Shown piece after piece: positions 18,843 to 28,000 of a stretch of DNA of 64,000 nt (positions are counted from its first letter, which is position 1; each line of letters begins with the position of its first letter). The notes under the pieces were generated by a model. That model had not been told where the DNA came from and searched no databases. It saw only the letters and a program-made list of their open reading frames with translations. Position numbers and translations under genes: made by a program. Source of the stretch: JBNNGK01 sp050268245 (GTDB lineage: Bacteria > Pseudomonadota > Gammaproteobacteria > Enterobacterales > Enterobacteriaceae); the NCBI RefSeq assembly GCF_050268245.1, contig NZ_JBNNGK010000001.1, positions 381,780-445,779 of the forward strand. Direction: 5' to 3'.

Positions 18843-19151
18843 TTATTCAGCGTCATCGCTTTCCTGCTGCGGTTGTTGCGGCGCAGATGGATTATTACCA
18901 TGGTGATAATTGTTGGTGCCGGCGCTCGGATTGTTACTATGGTGCGAAACCGGGCGAGACGGGACAACGGTAGAGATAGCGTGCTTATAAACCATTTGGC
19001 TCACTGTGTTTTTCAACAGGATGACAAACTGATCAAAAGACTCAATCTGGCCTTGCAGCTTAATACCATTCACCAAATAAATAGAAACCGGAACACGTTC
19101 ACGACGCAATGCGTTCAGGAACGGATCTTGCAAAGATTGCCCCTTAGCCAT
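18843..19151 (-). CDS. hfq: RNA chaperone Hfq
   Basis: The 102-residue protein has a conserved Sm1/Sm2 fold: MAKGQSLQDPFLNALRRERVP with the proximal-face Gln8, the rim arginines RRER, and the Sm2 YKHAIS motif. The C-terminal tail is His/Asn/Pro-rich and ends in the acidic SDDAE. It forms a hexamer that pairs small RNAs with mRNAs. The tail sequence is lineage-specific, as usual. Confidence 0.98.
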   Translation of the reverse strand: MAKGQSLQDPFLNALRRERVPVSIYLVNGIKLQGQIESFDQFVILLKNTVSQMVYKHAISTVVPSRPVSHHSNNPSAGTNNYHHGNNPSAPQQPQQESDDAE

Positions 19152-19278
19152 TCTATCTTTTCCTTATTTGCTTGTTGTTTGTAACTAAGAACCTGTCGGC
19201 TCTAAAATAAACGACCTAAAAAATTTGCGCGCTGAATACTCATCAATTGTACACAATCACTCGACCTATGCACTATAT

Positions 19279-19384
19279 CCTTCATCTTTCAAGCTGTAAC
19301 AACCTTGGCTACGCGTATTGCCCCAGTGACTTAACGGTCTAAGCACTTAAGGATTCCTACACACCATGAAGCTACAGCTTAAGA
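19279..19384. repeat. Degenerate enterobacterial intergenic repeat between miaA and hfq
   Basis: The segment from TTTCAAGCTGTA to TACAGCTTAAG has imperfect inverted ends. Inside it are GTTGGCT-like, CCCCAGTGACTTA and GGATTC blocks. They resemble, from memory, a roughly 100-130-bp palindromic repeat that is dispersed in Serratia and Yersinia genomes. This copy is diverged. It occupies the DNA just upstream of the hfq promoter region. Confidence 0.45.
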
Positions 19385-20329
19385 TCAATTGGACAAAACA
19401 ACCTGCATTACTGAGTCTACAGCCTCTCCCGGCTTTTCACTGTCCAGCCAATGGACCGACTCCCAACCTCGTAACCAGGTCATTTGGCGTTTGGCCAACT
19501 GACGTGTTGCGCAAATACCACGATAAACCATCTCATCGTAACTAATCTCGCCCGATAAATATGACCACATCTGGCGATAACCGACACAGCGAATGGAAGG
19601 CAAATCCGTATGCAAATCACCCCGCGCAAACAGTGCGCGCGCTTCCGTTTCAAAACCTGCTGCCAACATTTGATGGAACCTCAGCTCAATGCGTTGATGG
19701 ATCAACTCACGGCTAACAGGCGCTATCGCAAATTGGTGAACACGGTACGGCAACGATTCACCCGAAATTTTAGTCAGTTCCGTTAAAGTTTTACCCGAAA
19801 TAAAAAAAACTTCCAGTGCTCTGGACAGTCTCTGCGGATCATTCGGATGAATTCTTAGTGCCGCGACCGGATCAATCGACTGTAACTGACGGTGCAATGC
19901 TTCCCAACCCTGCTCTGCAGCTTGTCGTTCTATACGCTCGCGCACCGCAGGATCCGCAGACGGCAATGGCGACAAACCGTCCAACAACGCTTTGAAATAT
20001 AGCATGGTTCCGCCGACTAACAGCGGAATGCGCCCGGCGGCAGTGATGTCAGCCATCGCTTTCAGGGCATCAGCACGAAAATCTGCCGCGGAATATGCAT
20101 CGGCGGGATCGCGAATATCAATCAGCCGATGCGGTGCCAGCGCTAACTCTTCCATGCTGGGTTTGGCCGTGCCGATATCCATACCACGATATATCAACGC
20201 TGAATCAACGCTAATTAGCTCTACGGGCAGACGTGCACGCAGCGCCATCGCCAACGCGGTCTTACCTGATGCCGTAGGCCCCATGATAAAAATTGCCGGG
20301 GGACGGTGTGTCATTTCATTTTCAGTCAT
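19385..20329 (-). CDS. miaA: tRNA dimethylallyltransferase
   Basis: The 314-residue enzyme adds dimethylallyl to A37 of tRNAs reading UNN codons. It has the P-loop GPTASGKT near residue 16, the DSALIYRGMDIGTAKP substrate-binding segment and the GGTMLYFKAL and DPQRLSRALEV motifs. The start at 20329 (MTENEMTHRPP) was chosen because it matches the family N-terminus; the frame is open for another 30 codons into mutL. It overlaps the mutL stop by 8 bases, so translation is likely coupled. Confidence 0.97.
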   Translation of the reverse strand: MTENEMTHRPPAIFIMGPTASGKTALAMALRARLPVELISVDSALIYRGMDIGTAKPSMEELALAPHRLIDIRDPADAYSAADFRADALKAMADITAAGRIPLLVGGTMLYFKALLDGLSPLPSADPAVRERIERQAAEQGWEALHRQLQSIDPVAALRIHPNDPQRLSRALEVFFISGKTLTELTKISGESLPYRVHQFAIAPVSRELIHQRIELRFHQMLAAGFETEARALFARGDLHTDLPSIRCVGYRQMWSYLSGEISYDEMVYRGICATRQLAKRQMTWLRGWESVHWLDSEKPGEAVDSVMQVVLSN

Positions 20330-22196
20330 GCGTAAGGGCTGCCAGTGCAGCCTGTAAATCAACAGGTTGTAAAAGGCCGTTCGGTGGCGATTTGACCAAC
20401 TGTGGGCAAAGTCGTTCAACGTCGGTCAGTAATTGTATCGCCTGTGAAGTATTCCACTGTTCGTATTCACTACCTAAATGGCGAGCGACCCAGGTCGCAA
20501 GCATCGCAGGCGATATCTCTTGTTGTTCGGCCAAGTAGCCTAGCAACTCCGGTATCAATTTTTGTAAATTTTGTTGGCGTAATGGTAAAGGCACTGCACG
20601 CAATGTCACACGCCCGTGATCAACGTGCAGGTCCAGACCCATTTTCACTAGAGTTGCATGATGTTTGGTACAAGCCGCGATTTCATTTTTTTCCAGTGAC
20701 AGCTTAATGGGAATCAACAAAGGCTGAGGTCGTAAGCCCTCTTCCGGCGGGGTCAACTGTGCTTGGCGTAGCCAACGTTCAGCCACCGGCAAATTAAGCA
20801 ATGCCAGTTGTTGGCGCTGCTCTATTAACGCGTAGCACGGCGGATAGATCATCAACACCCGGCCAAAACTGTGTTGACCACCGGCTAACGGCATGGTCTG
20901 ACTCGCATTCGCCGCGGGAAACAGCGGCGCTTTTGCCCCATCACTCGGCGCCGTCACCGGCTCTACCGCGGCCTGCATCAAACGGCCATACAGTTCCCCT
21001 TCACGCTTCTGATAGCCAGAAGCACCGTGATATTGCGCTACGCGCTCGCGTACCGCAGGTACCGCTGACGGGGCGGATTCACGCCGCGGCGCAGGCTGCG
21101 AAAAGTGGTTCCCTCCCGCAGCTACGCGATTTTCCGGTTGCCATGCCGGTATCCCGTCTTGCGTATCCGTATCTTCCTCCTGCAGCAACGGTACGTTACC
21201 CGCCTGCTGCAACACCGTGGTTATCGCTTGGTAAATGAAATCATGCACCAACCGCGCCTGATGAAAACGCACTTCATGCTTGGCCGGATGAACATTGACA
21301 TCCACTTGATGCGGATCCACCTCCAGATAAAGCACGTAGGCCGGTTGCTGATCTTCTTTCAATTGATCCTGATAAGCTTGGCGGATCGCATGGTTAATTA
21401 ACCGATCGCGCATCATGCGGCTGTTGACGTAGCAGTATTGCATCTCACCCAATTGGCGAGCGCCGTCAGGATCGGCCACCCAACCACGAATGGTCAGATC
21501 GCCATGCTGCCAAGAAATCGCCAACGCTCGCTGCAAGAAAGCCGGGCCACAAATGCTGCCAAGCCGGCGCTCATGCTGGCTTTCTTCTTTTGCCGCCCGG
21601 TACTGGCGCATTAACTTGCCATTATGGCTTAGGTTAATAGCAACATCGAATCGCGCCAGCGCAATGCGCCGCACCACTTCATCGATATGACCGAACTCGG
21701 TTTTTTCAGTGCGCATGAACTTACGCCGCGCCGGTGTGTTGTAGAACAAATCAAGGACTTCAACCGTACTGCCCACCGGATGCGCCGCCGGTTTGACCGT
21801 CACCGCCTGATCGCGCCCTTCCGCATAAGCCTGCCAAGCTTCCTGCTGCGCTTGCGTACGCGACGTCAGCGTCAATCTCGACACCGAACTGATACTCGCC
21901 AATGCTTCGCCACGGAACCCTAAGCTCATGATCGCTTCCAGATCGTCAAGCGTACTGATTTTACTGGTCGCGTGCCGTGCCAGCGCCATCGCCAAATCAG
22001 CCTTGCCGATGCCACAGCCGTTATCTCGAATACGGATCAGTTTTGCGCCACCACGCTCAATATCAATGTCAATCCGTGTCGCCCCTGCATCTAGGCTATT
22101 CTCCACCAATTCTTTCACTACCGAGGCGGGGCGTTCGACCACTTCCCCGGCGGCAATCTGATTGGCAAGCTGGGGTGGTAACACTTGGATTGGCAT
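20322..22196 (-). CDS. mutL: DNA mismatch repair protein MutL
   Basis: The 624-residue protein has an N-terminal GHKL ATPase with EVVERPASVVKELVENSLDAGA, DNGCGI and GFRGEALASI (residues about 20-105). A variable Pro/Gln-rich linker (about 335-430) and a C-terminal dimerisation domain follow. No DQHA-x-x-E endonuclease motif is seen, as expected for species that use MutH. It links MutS to MutH and UvrD in methyl-directed repair. It lies 21 bases after amiB. Confidence 0.97.
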   Translation of the reverse strand: MPIQVLPPQLANQIAAGEVVERPASVVKELVENSLDAGATRIDIDIERGGAKLIRIRDNGCGIGKADLAMALARHATSKISTLDDLEAIMSLGFRGEALASISSVSRLTLTSRTQAQQEAWQAYAEGRDQAVTVKPAAHPVGSTVEVLDLFYNTPARRKFMRTEKTEFGHIDEVVRRIALARFDVAINLSHNGKLMRQYRAAKEESQHERRLGSICGPAFLQRALAISWQHGDLTIRGWVADPDGARQLGEMQYCYVNSRMMRDRLINHAIRQAYQDQLKEDQQPAYVLYLEVDPHQVDVNVHPAKHEVRFHQARLVHDFIYQAITTVLQQAGNVPLLQEEDTDTQDGIPAWQPENRVAAGGNHFSQPAPRRESAPSAVPAVRERVAQYHGASGYQKREGELYGRLMQAAVEPVTAPSDGAKAPLFPAANASQTMPLAGGQHSFGRVLMIYPPCYALIEQRQQLALLNLPVAERWLRQAQLTPPEEGLRPQPLLIPIKLSLEKNEIAACTKHHATLVKMGLDLHVDHGRVTLRAVPLPLRQQNLQKLIPELLGYLAEQQEISPAMLATWVARHLGSEYEQWNTSQAIQLLTDVERLCPQLVKSPPNGLLQPVDLQAALAALTHD

Positions 22197-22217
22197 GTTG
22201 ACTCCTTGAAAATCGCG

Positions 22218-23984
22218 TTACGCCCGCGGAATGATCAATGACCGATCCAGCGGTGCAACATCCGACCTCAGCTTATTGGCGCTTTTCAGCGCACTGACGC
22301 TCACGCCATAATGTGAAGCAATGGATGATAGCGTATCACCGCGCACCACTTTATGTCTGGAGGTATTTTGGCTGGCGGCTTTCAGCGCCGAGTGCCCCGC
22401 AGGCACTTGCAAACGCTGACCAACCCAAACGCCATCCTTCTTCAATTTGTTTAGCTCACGCAATGCCGCCATGCTGATCCCATAATGATTGGCGATACCT
22501 GAGAGCGTTTCCGCCTGCTTCACCACATGGATTTGCGTATTCCCACGGAACACAGCGTGGGTCGCGGCTCGAGCTACGGGTTTTACGTCTGTCGCCGAGG
22601 AGTTAACCGCCGCTGCGACGTCCAGCGGGCGGTTTTCCATCTTTGGGTCGGCTTGTAGCGGATGCGCCAGGAAATAGTTACGCAGACCACGATGGATCGC
22701 TTTGGCTATTTTCTCCTGATACGCGCTACTGCCTAGCAGCCGCTCCTCCGAAGGATTACTGATAAAGCCGGTTTCCACCAGCAAAGAAGGAATGTCGGGT
22801 GAACGCAATACACCAAGACTGGCCGGTTGCGGACGGCGCTTATGCAACACGCCAATAGTTTGCATCTCGCCCAAAACTTTAACCGCGACGTCATAGCCAA
22901 CACGCTGTGAATGCCCAAACTGTAAATCTAACACCGCTTGGCTCAGATAAGGATCGGCATGGCTGTTAGCCAGCAAATCTCCCGCGCCGCCAAGCAACTC
23001 CGACTGCTTCTCATGTTGCTCTAGCCAGTTAGCCATCTCACTGTTGGCTCGGCGGTTGTTAAGCACCCAAACAGAAGCACCGGTAGCGCTGCGGTTAGGT
23101 GCAGAATCTGCATGGATAGAAACCAATACGTTGGCCCCTTGCTTACGTGCAACTTCCGAGCGCCCCATCACCGATATAAAATAGTCGCCGTTACGCGTTA
23201 ATACCGGTTTAAACATTGGATCGTCGTTCAATAACGTCTGTAAACGCCGAGCAACGGCAATAGTGACATTCTTCTCACGTAGCCCATTTGAGCCAATGGC
23301 CCCCGGATCCTGACCGCCGTGACCCGCATCAATCGCCACTACCACACGATTCCCCGACCCCGCAGTCACGCGACTGCTACGTGGGGTATCCGCCGTGGCC
23401 GTACCGGAAACTACCGTTGGCTTGTTCTTAAACGGATTAGAAGCCGATGAACTCGTCGGCTTATGGCGAACCGGCTCTGACGGTTTTTCAGCAACCGTTG
23501 GCTGACTCACCGCCGGTTTGCTGACGACGGGTTTATTGGTTACCGGGGCTGTACGCACGGTGGTGTTGGCACTGCCTTCTGCCGCGAGGGTAAATACCAC
23601 GGTATACACATTGCCATTTTTCTGCGTTATCGCTCGGGTTTTCGCGCGCTGGGTCAGTTCAAAAACCAGTCGTACGCTTTGCGCATCTTTCGGCGTACTG
23701 GTGCGAATGCGCTTGACCAAATTTTTTCCGCTAAAGTTCAATGGTAAACCATTAACTTTACTACTTTGGTTCACATCCAACACCACACGTTCCGGTGAAT
23801 GTAATGGGAAAAAGGCATAAGCTGGTGGACCATTGAAGCTAACGGAAACGGTAGCCTCGCGTTGCGCATTAGTCACTTTGATATCAGATAGCGAAGAGCT
23901 TGCCGCCAGCGCGTAAGTTGCACCACACAGCCCTAGCGCTGCCACCAGAGTAACCATCAGGATTCTTTTTAAACCATACATCAT
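22218..23984 (-). CDS. amiB: N-acetylmuramoyl-L-alanine amidase AmiB with two C-terminal LysM domains
   Basis: The 588-residue periplasmic amidase splits septal peptidoglycan and is activated by EnvC in E. coli. Order: signal peptide (ending ATYALA), AMIN septum-targeting domain, Pro/Ser/Thr-rich linker, amidase_3 domain with the zinc-ligand region AIDAGHGGQDPGAIG and the late catalytic Glu in LVETGFISN. Two LysM repeats follow (HVVKQAETLSGIANHYGIS, HKVVRGDTLSSIASHYGVS). E. coli AmiB (445 residues) lacks LysM; Yersinia/Serratia relatives have it. The start at 23984 (MMYGLKRIL) follows the E. coli pattern and sits 7 bases after the tsaE stop; an earlier in-frame start (24035) would overlap tsaE. 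Confidence 0.95.
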   Translation of the reverse strand: MMYGLKRILMVTLVAALGLCGATYALAASSSLSDIKVTNAQREATVSVSFNGPPAYAFFPLHSPERVVLDVNQSSKVNGLPLNFSGKNLVKRIRTSTPKDAQSVRLVFELTQRAKTRAITQKNGNVYTVVFTLAAEGSANTTVRTAPVTNKPVVSKPAVSQPTVAEKPSEPVRHKPTSSSASNPFKNKPTVVSGTATADTPRSSRVTAGSGNRVVVAIDAGHGGQDPGAIGSNGLREKNVTIAVARRLQTLLNDDPMFKPVLTRNGDYFISVMGRSEVARKQGANVLVSIHADSAPNRSATGASVWVLNNRRANSEMANWLEQHEKQSELLGGAGDLLANSHADPYLSQAVLDLQFGHSQRVGYDVAVKVLGEMQTIGVLHKRRPQPASLGVLRSPDIPSLLVETGFISNPSEERLLGSSAYQEKIAKAIHRGLRNYFLAHPLQADPKMENRPLDVAAAVNSSATDVKPVARAATHAVFRGNTQIHVVKQAETLSGIANHYGISMAALRELNKLKKDGVWVGQRLQVPAGHSALKAASQNTSRHKVVRGDTLSSIASHYGVSVSALKSANKLRSDVAPLDRSLIIPRA

Positions 23985-23991
23985 GTTGGCG

Positions 23992-24462
23992 TCATCCCTG
24001 TTGCTCGTGGATTCGGTCGATGAGTTGGTGGCCATAGGTAGAAAGCGGCTCGAAGCACGCCTCCCGCCCCTGATCGTGATAGCTCAAGTGCAATGCCAAA
24101 TCCGGCTCCGGCAATATACCGGTGCCCTGCTGCGGCCATTCCACCAAGCAGATGGCATCCTGGGCGAAATAATCGCGGATGCCCATAAATTCAAGCTCTT
24201 CTGGATCGGCTAATCGATACAAATCAAAGTGGTACACCGCCAACGGCTGTAGCGCATAGGGTTCAACCAGCGTGTAAGTCGGGCTTTTAACATTGCCCTG
24301 GTGGCCTAATGCCTGCAAGAAACCGCGGCTGAACGTGGTCTTTCCAGCGCCCAATTCACCGTAAAGATAAATAACAGTGGCGCGATCGCATGACTTCGCC
24401 AACACGGCCCCCAATGCAACAGTCGCTGCCTCATCCGGCAGAGGTAGTACGAGTTTATTCAT
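23992..24462 (-). CDS. tsaE: tRNA threonylcarbamoyladenosine biosynthesis ATPase TsaE
   Basis: The 156-residue P-loop ATPase (YjeE) works with TsaB-TsaC-TsaD in t6A37 synthesis. The Walker A motif GELGAGKTTFSRG, the KSPTYTLVEPY switch and the VYHFDLYRL and EWPQQG motifs are all intact. The start MNKLVLPLPDE at 24462 was chosen for family fit; the same frame continues upstream into nnr but is non-coding there. The gene starts 13 bases after the nnr stop. Confidence 0.97.
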   Translation of the reverse strand: MNKLVLPLPDEAATVALGAVLAKSCDRATVIYLYGELGAGKTTFSRGFLQALGHQGNVKSPTYTLVEPYALQPLAVYHFDLYRLADPEELEFMGIRDYFAQDAICLVEWPQQGTGILPEPDLALHLSYHDQGREACFEPLSTYGHQLIDRIHEQQG

Positions 24463-24475
24463 TCGATAATATCTA

Positions 24476-25987
24476 TTATGCCAACTGAGGATTAACGTAA
24501 TGAGGAATGACAGGCAACAAATCGGTCGCCAGCAGCCCTCTTGTACCTTGTTCTTCTGCCACGCTGTCAGCGGCGGCACCATGCACCACACATCCGGCAC
24601 AGGCTGCATCATACAGCGAGAGCTTTTGCGCCAGCAAACCACCGATGATACCTGAAAGAACATCACCCATGCCGCCAGACGCCATACCTGCGTTGCCAAC
24701 ATCGGCAATCGCCATCTTATGGTGCTCGGCAGCAATCAATGTGCCAGCCCCTTTCAACACCGCGACACCGCCGTACTTATTGACCAACCGCCGTACGGCA
24801 AGTAAGCGATCGCTTTCAATTTCGGCACTCTGACAGCCTAATAGCCGCGCCGCTTCACCGGGATGCGGTGTTATCACGCGATTCTGACGCTTCTCAGGAT
24901 TTATTGCCAGCAGGTTAAGCGCATCAGCATCCCATAATGCCGGTTTATCACTGGCTTGCAGAACTTTCAGCGCATTCTTACCCCACTCGCCTTGGCCTAA
25001 ACCCGGGCCAAGCACCACCACATCCGCCCATTGCTCAGCTTGCCGCAAATGATCATCCGTCAAACACTGCACCATAAGCTCCGGTCGTGCTGCCAGCAAA
25101 GGGGCAATGTTTTGATTGTGAGTGAGTACTCGCACCAATCCTGCACCGCTACGTAATGCGGCTTCTGCAGCCATGCGTATCGCACCCCCAAACCCGCTAT
25201 CCCCGCCAACCAACAACAAACGCCCGTGTTCGCCTTTGTGCGAGCAGGGGCGGCGCGGTTTGAGCCAAGTGGACAGGTCGCTGGCGGTAAGGCGATGAAA
25301 CTGTGCGGATTGCTGCCTCAGCCAGTCTGTTAATCCTAGCGTAGTCTGATGAAGTTGCCCGACCCAATCCCGCGCTTGGCCGGTCAGTAACCCCGGTTTC
25401 AAGGCGATAAAAGCCAAGGTATGGCTCGCGCGAATCACGGCACCGGGGGCCGCACCGTTTTCCGCCAACAAGCCGGAAGGTATATCCAACGCAACAATCG
25501 GCACACCAGTGCGATTGGCTTCCTCAATCAATGCATCGACCGGCGCGCGTGGTGCAAAGCGTAATCCGGTGCCTACTAGCCCATCGATAATCAAATCAAT
25601 ATCCGTTGGCCAACAACAATCGGCAGAGTGAAGTTCACCTCCGTCGTCAAGCCAAGCCTGGCGCGCAGCTTCCGCTTCGACTGGCAATGAGCGGCTGCCG
25701 TCACAGCCTATCACCGTAACCCTAATGCCCGCTGCCGCGGCAAGACGCGCCACGACATAACCGTCACCGCCGTTATTGCCGTGGCCGCACAACACCAACC
25801 AATGTCTACTGGCCGGATACGCATCACGCGCCAACCGATAAGCCTCGCCTCCAGCACGCCGCATTAAATCGTAAAGCGTAATGCCAAGCGAAGCCGCGGC
25901 TAGCGGTTCGGCTTGCCTGATCCAGTCCGCAGACCAAACAGAGTGTGATAAACTAGAGCAGTATTCCTTTTCATTATGGCCCGTCAT
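24476..25987 (-). CDS. nnr: Bifunctional NAD(P)H-hydrate epimerase / ADP-dependent dehydratase
   Basis: The 503-residue protein repairs hydrated NAD(P)H. The N-terminal YjeF_N epimerase domain carries CGHGNNGGDGYVVARL; the C-terminal ribokinase-like dehydratase carries KGEHGRLLLVGGD and NAGMASGGMGDVLSGIIGG. The start at 25987 has a GAGGGGG ribosome binding site at proper spacing. Its ATG overlaps head-to-head with the queG ATG in the four bases CATG, so the two divergent genes share start-codon bases. Confidence 0.95.
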   Translation of the reverse strand: MTGHNEKEYCSSLSHSVWSADWIRQAEPLAAASLGITLYDLMRRAGGEAYRLARDAYPASRHWLVLCGHGNNGGDGYVVARLAAAAGIRVTVIGCDGSRSLPVEAEAARQAWLDDGGELHSADCCWPTDIDLIIDGLVGTGLRFAPRAPVDALIEEANRTGVPIVALDIPSGLLAENGAAPGAVIRASHTLAFIALKPGLLTGQARDWVGQLHQTTLGLTDWLRQQSAQFHRLTASDLSTWLKPRRPCSHKGEHGRLLLVGGDSGFGGAIRMAAEAALRSGAGLVRVLTHNQNIAPLLAARPELMVQCLTDDHLRQAEQWADVVVLGPGLGQGEWGKNALKVLQASDKPALWDADALNLLAINPEKRQNRVITPHPGEAARLLGCQSAEIESDRLLAVRRLVNKYGGVAVLKGAGTLIAAEHHKMAIADVGNAGMASGGMGDVLSGIIGGLLAQKLSLYDAACAGCVVHGAAADSVAEEQGTRGLLATDLLPVIPHYVNPQLA

Positions 25988-27125
25988 GACACACCCCCTC
26001 GATCTCAATCAACTCGCCCAACATATCAAGCAATGGGGGCAATCGCTAGGATTCCAGCAGGTCGGTATCTGCGATACCGATTTGAGTGCAGAAGAACCCA
26101 AATTACAAGCATGGCTGGATAAACAATATCACGGTGAAATGGAATGGATGGCGCGCCACGGCATGCTGCGCGCGCGGCCGCATGAATTATTACAAGGCAC
26201 ATTGCGCGTTATCAGCGTACGGATGAACTATCTGCCCGCCAAAGCCGCGTTTGCCAGTACCTTAAATAACCCAGCGTTGGGCTATGTCAGCCGCTACGCC
26301 TTAGGACGCGACTACCATAAACTCTTGCGTCAACGGTTAAAAAAACTGGGTGAACAAATTCAAGCCTATTGCGGAGAACTGAATTTTAGGCCTTTTGTCG
26401 ACTCTGCCCCCATTATGGAGCGCGCATTAGCCTCGAAAGCTGGTATTGGCTGGGTTGGCAAGCACTCACTTATCCTCAATCGCGAAGCGGGCTCATGGTT
26501 CTTTCTTGGCGAATTACTGATTGATTTGCCATTGCCAGTGGATCAACCACAAGAGGAACAATGTGGCCGCTGCGTCGCCTGCATTACCACTTGCCCAACA
26601 GGCGCAATAGTTGCTCCCTATATCGTTGATGCGCGGCGCTGCATCTCGTATCTGACCATTGAGTTGGAAGGGGCGATTCCAGAGGAATTTCGCCCGCTGC
26701 TGGGCAATCGAATTTATGGTTGCGACGATTGCCAATTAATCTGTCCATGGAATCGTTTCTCGCAGCTGACCGATGAGGATGACTTCAGCCCGCGTGCGGC
26801 ATTACACGCGCCACAACTGATTGAGCTGTTTGGCTGGAGCGAAGAGAAGTTCTTGCGTATTACCGAAGGCTCAGCCATTAGGCGCATCGGGCACTTACGC
26901 TGGTTACGCAATATCGCCGTGGCATTAGGCAATGCGCCCTATCAAGATCTGGTCGTCATGGCGTTACGTTCACGGCTCGGGGAACATGCGTTAGTGGATG
27001 AACATATTGAATGGGCATTACAACAACAGCTGGCTCGACGTGCCGATCAAGGGATTGAAGTTCAAAGTAACCAGCACAAACGCTTGGTTCGCGCCGTAGA
27101 AAAAGGATTACCGAGGGATGCATAA
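25986..27125 (+). CDS. queG: Epoxyqueuosine reductase QueG
   Basis: The 379-residue cobalamin- and Fe-S-dependent enzyme reduces epoxyqueuosine to queuosine at tRNA position 34. The N-terminal B12-binding DUF1730 region is followed by two [4Fe-4S] clusters (CGRCVACITTCPTGAI; then C in DARRCISYL and CDDCQLICPWN). A short HEAT-like C-terminus (RIGHLRWLRNIAVALGNAP) completes it. The ATG at 25986 gives the family N-terminus (MTHPLDLNQLAQ); an upstream in-frame codon lies within nnr antisense. Confidence 0.96.
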   Translation: MTHPLDLNQLAQHIKQWGQSLGFQQVGICDTDLSAEEPKLQAWLDKQYHGEMEWMARHGMLRARPHELLQGTLRVISVRMNYLPAKAAFASTLNNPALGYVSRYALGRDYHKLLRQRLKKLGEQIQAYCGELNFRPFVDSAPIMERALASKAGIGWVGKHSLILNREAGSWFFLGELLIDLPLPVDQPQEEQCGRCVACITTCPTGAIVAPYIVDARRCISYLTIELEGAIPEEFRPLLGNRIYGCDDCQLICPWNRFSQLTDEDDFSPRAALHAPQLIELFGWSEEKFLRITEGSAIRRIGHLRWLRNIAVALGNAPYQDLVVMALRSRLGEHALVDEHIEWALQQQLARRADQGIEVQSNQHKRLVRAVEKGLPRDA

Positions 27126-27433
27126 CAGCCCCTCGCTGAGCGCAGCCTCCGGCTTCACTTCACGCCCTGTGGACTTGTGCATAAAAATAAAAATGCTTTG
27201 TCTTTCAAACGTCACAAAAAGAGCAAGTGATCGAGATAACGTTTTTGAATAATTAAAAATCATTAAAAATCAATGAAATAAATATTTCATTTGTTTTGCG
27301 CTGTTTTTTTGATCAGGCGAGATAATAAACACGAACTGTGGATAACTCTGTTCACAGAATTTTTTGTGTTTGTTAACAAAGCAAAAATTCCCGCCTGCTA
27401 GGGCGCGGCTTTAAATGACAAAGGGGAGAAAAT
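27126..27433. other. AT-rich intergenic region between queG and the tRNA-Gly cluster
   Basis: About 300 bases without a gene. It holds a consensus DnaA box (27337-27345), several ATTAAAAATCA-like repeats around 27250-27280, and a weak GC-rich stem near 27390-27410. On the minus strand that stem is followed by ATTTTTGC and may terminate the tRNA transcript. Confidence 0.45.
27337..27345 (-). promoter_or_regulatory. Consensus DnaA box
   Basis: TTATCCACA on the minus strand (TGTGGATAA on plus) matches the 9-mer DnaA consensus exactly. Isolated boxes occur by chance and in DnaA-titration sites; no second perfect box was seen nearby. Confidence 0.4.
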
Positions 27434-27509
27434 TGGAGCGGGAAACGAGGCTCGAACTCGCGACCTCAACCTTGGCAAGGTTGCGCTCTACCAACTGAGC
27501 TATTCCCGC
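27434..27509 (-). tRNA. tRNA-Gly (GCC), divergent third copy
   Basis: A 76-nt cloverleaf with encoded CCA, anticodon GCC and acceptor GCGGGAA / TTCCCGC. It differs from the two upstream copies at five positions: 26 A to G, 28 G to A, 42 C to T, 44 G to A and 60 T to C. The 28-42 change is a compensated base pair, so the structure is kept. Confidence 0.97.
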
Positions 27510-27559
27510 ACACAAGAGATGCTTTAGGCATCCGCCAGTAAAGATGGCTTTTGAAATTT

Positions 27560-27635
<76 letters not shown>

Positions 27636-27700
27636 GTCGCATGGTAACTGCTAGTACTACTTTTTATTCATCATGCTGCAAATGGCAACATTGTTGAATT

Positions 27701-27776
<76 letters not shown>

Positions 27777-27827
27777 ATCGTATCGATAGCCGAACTTTTC
27801 TAAATTCTTCATCGGTACGGGGTGCGC

Positions 27828-27855
27828 ATTATACGAGAAATCCTTTTTGCCGCAA
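27828..27855 (-). promoter_or_regulatory. Promoter of the tRNA-Gly operon with GC-rich discriminator
   Basis: On the minus strand TTGCGG, 16 bases, then a perfect TATAAT, followed by GCGCACCCC. The GC-rich discriminator is typical of stringently controlled stable-RNA promoters. Confidence 0.8.
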
Positions 27856-28000
27856 GCCCCTAAAAGCAAAAAAACGCGTTTTTTGTTTGATTGCCGATTA
27901 ATGCGCCAATATGATGAATTTACCAGCCGGAATCGTTCGCTAACCATTCAATCATAAAGAAAACCGGGCTAATCAAGCCCAAACTGGCGCTATACCGGTA

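Noticed and set aside
24463..24735. An in-frame upstream extension of tsaE
   Set aside because: It is antiparallel in sense to nothing useful: it overlaps the end of nnr in another frame and adds residues unlike any TsaE. The 156-residue form fits the family exactly.
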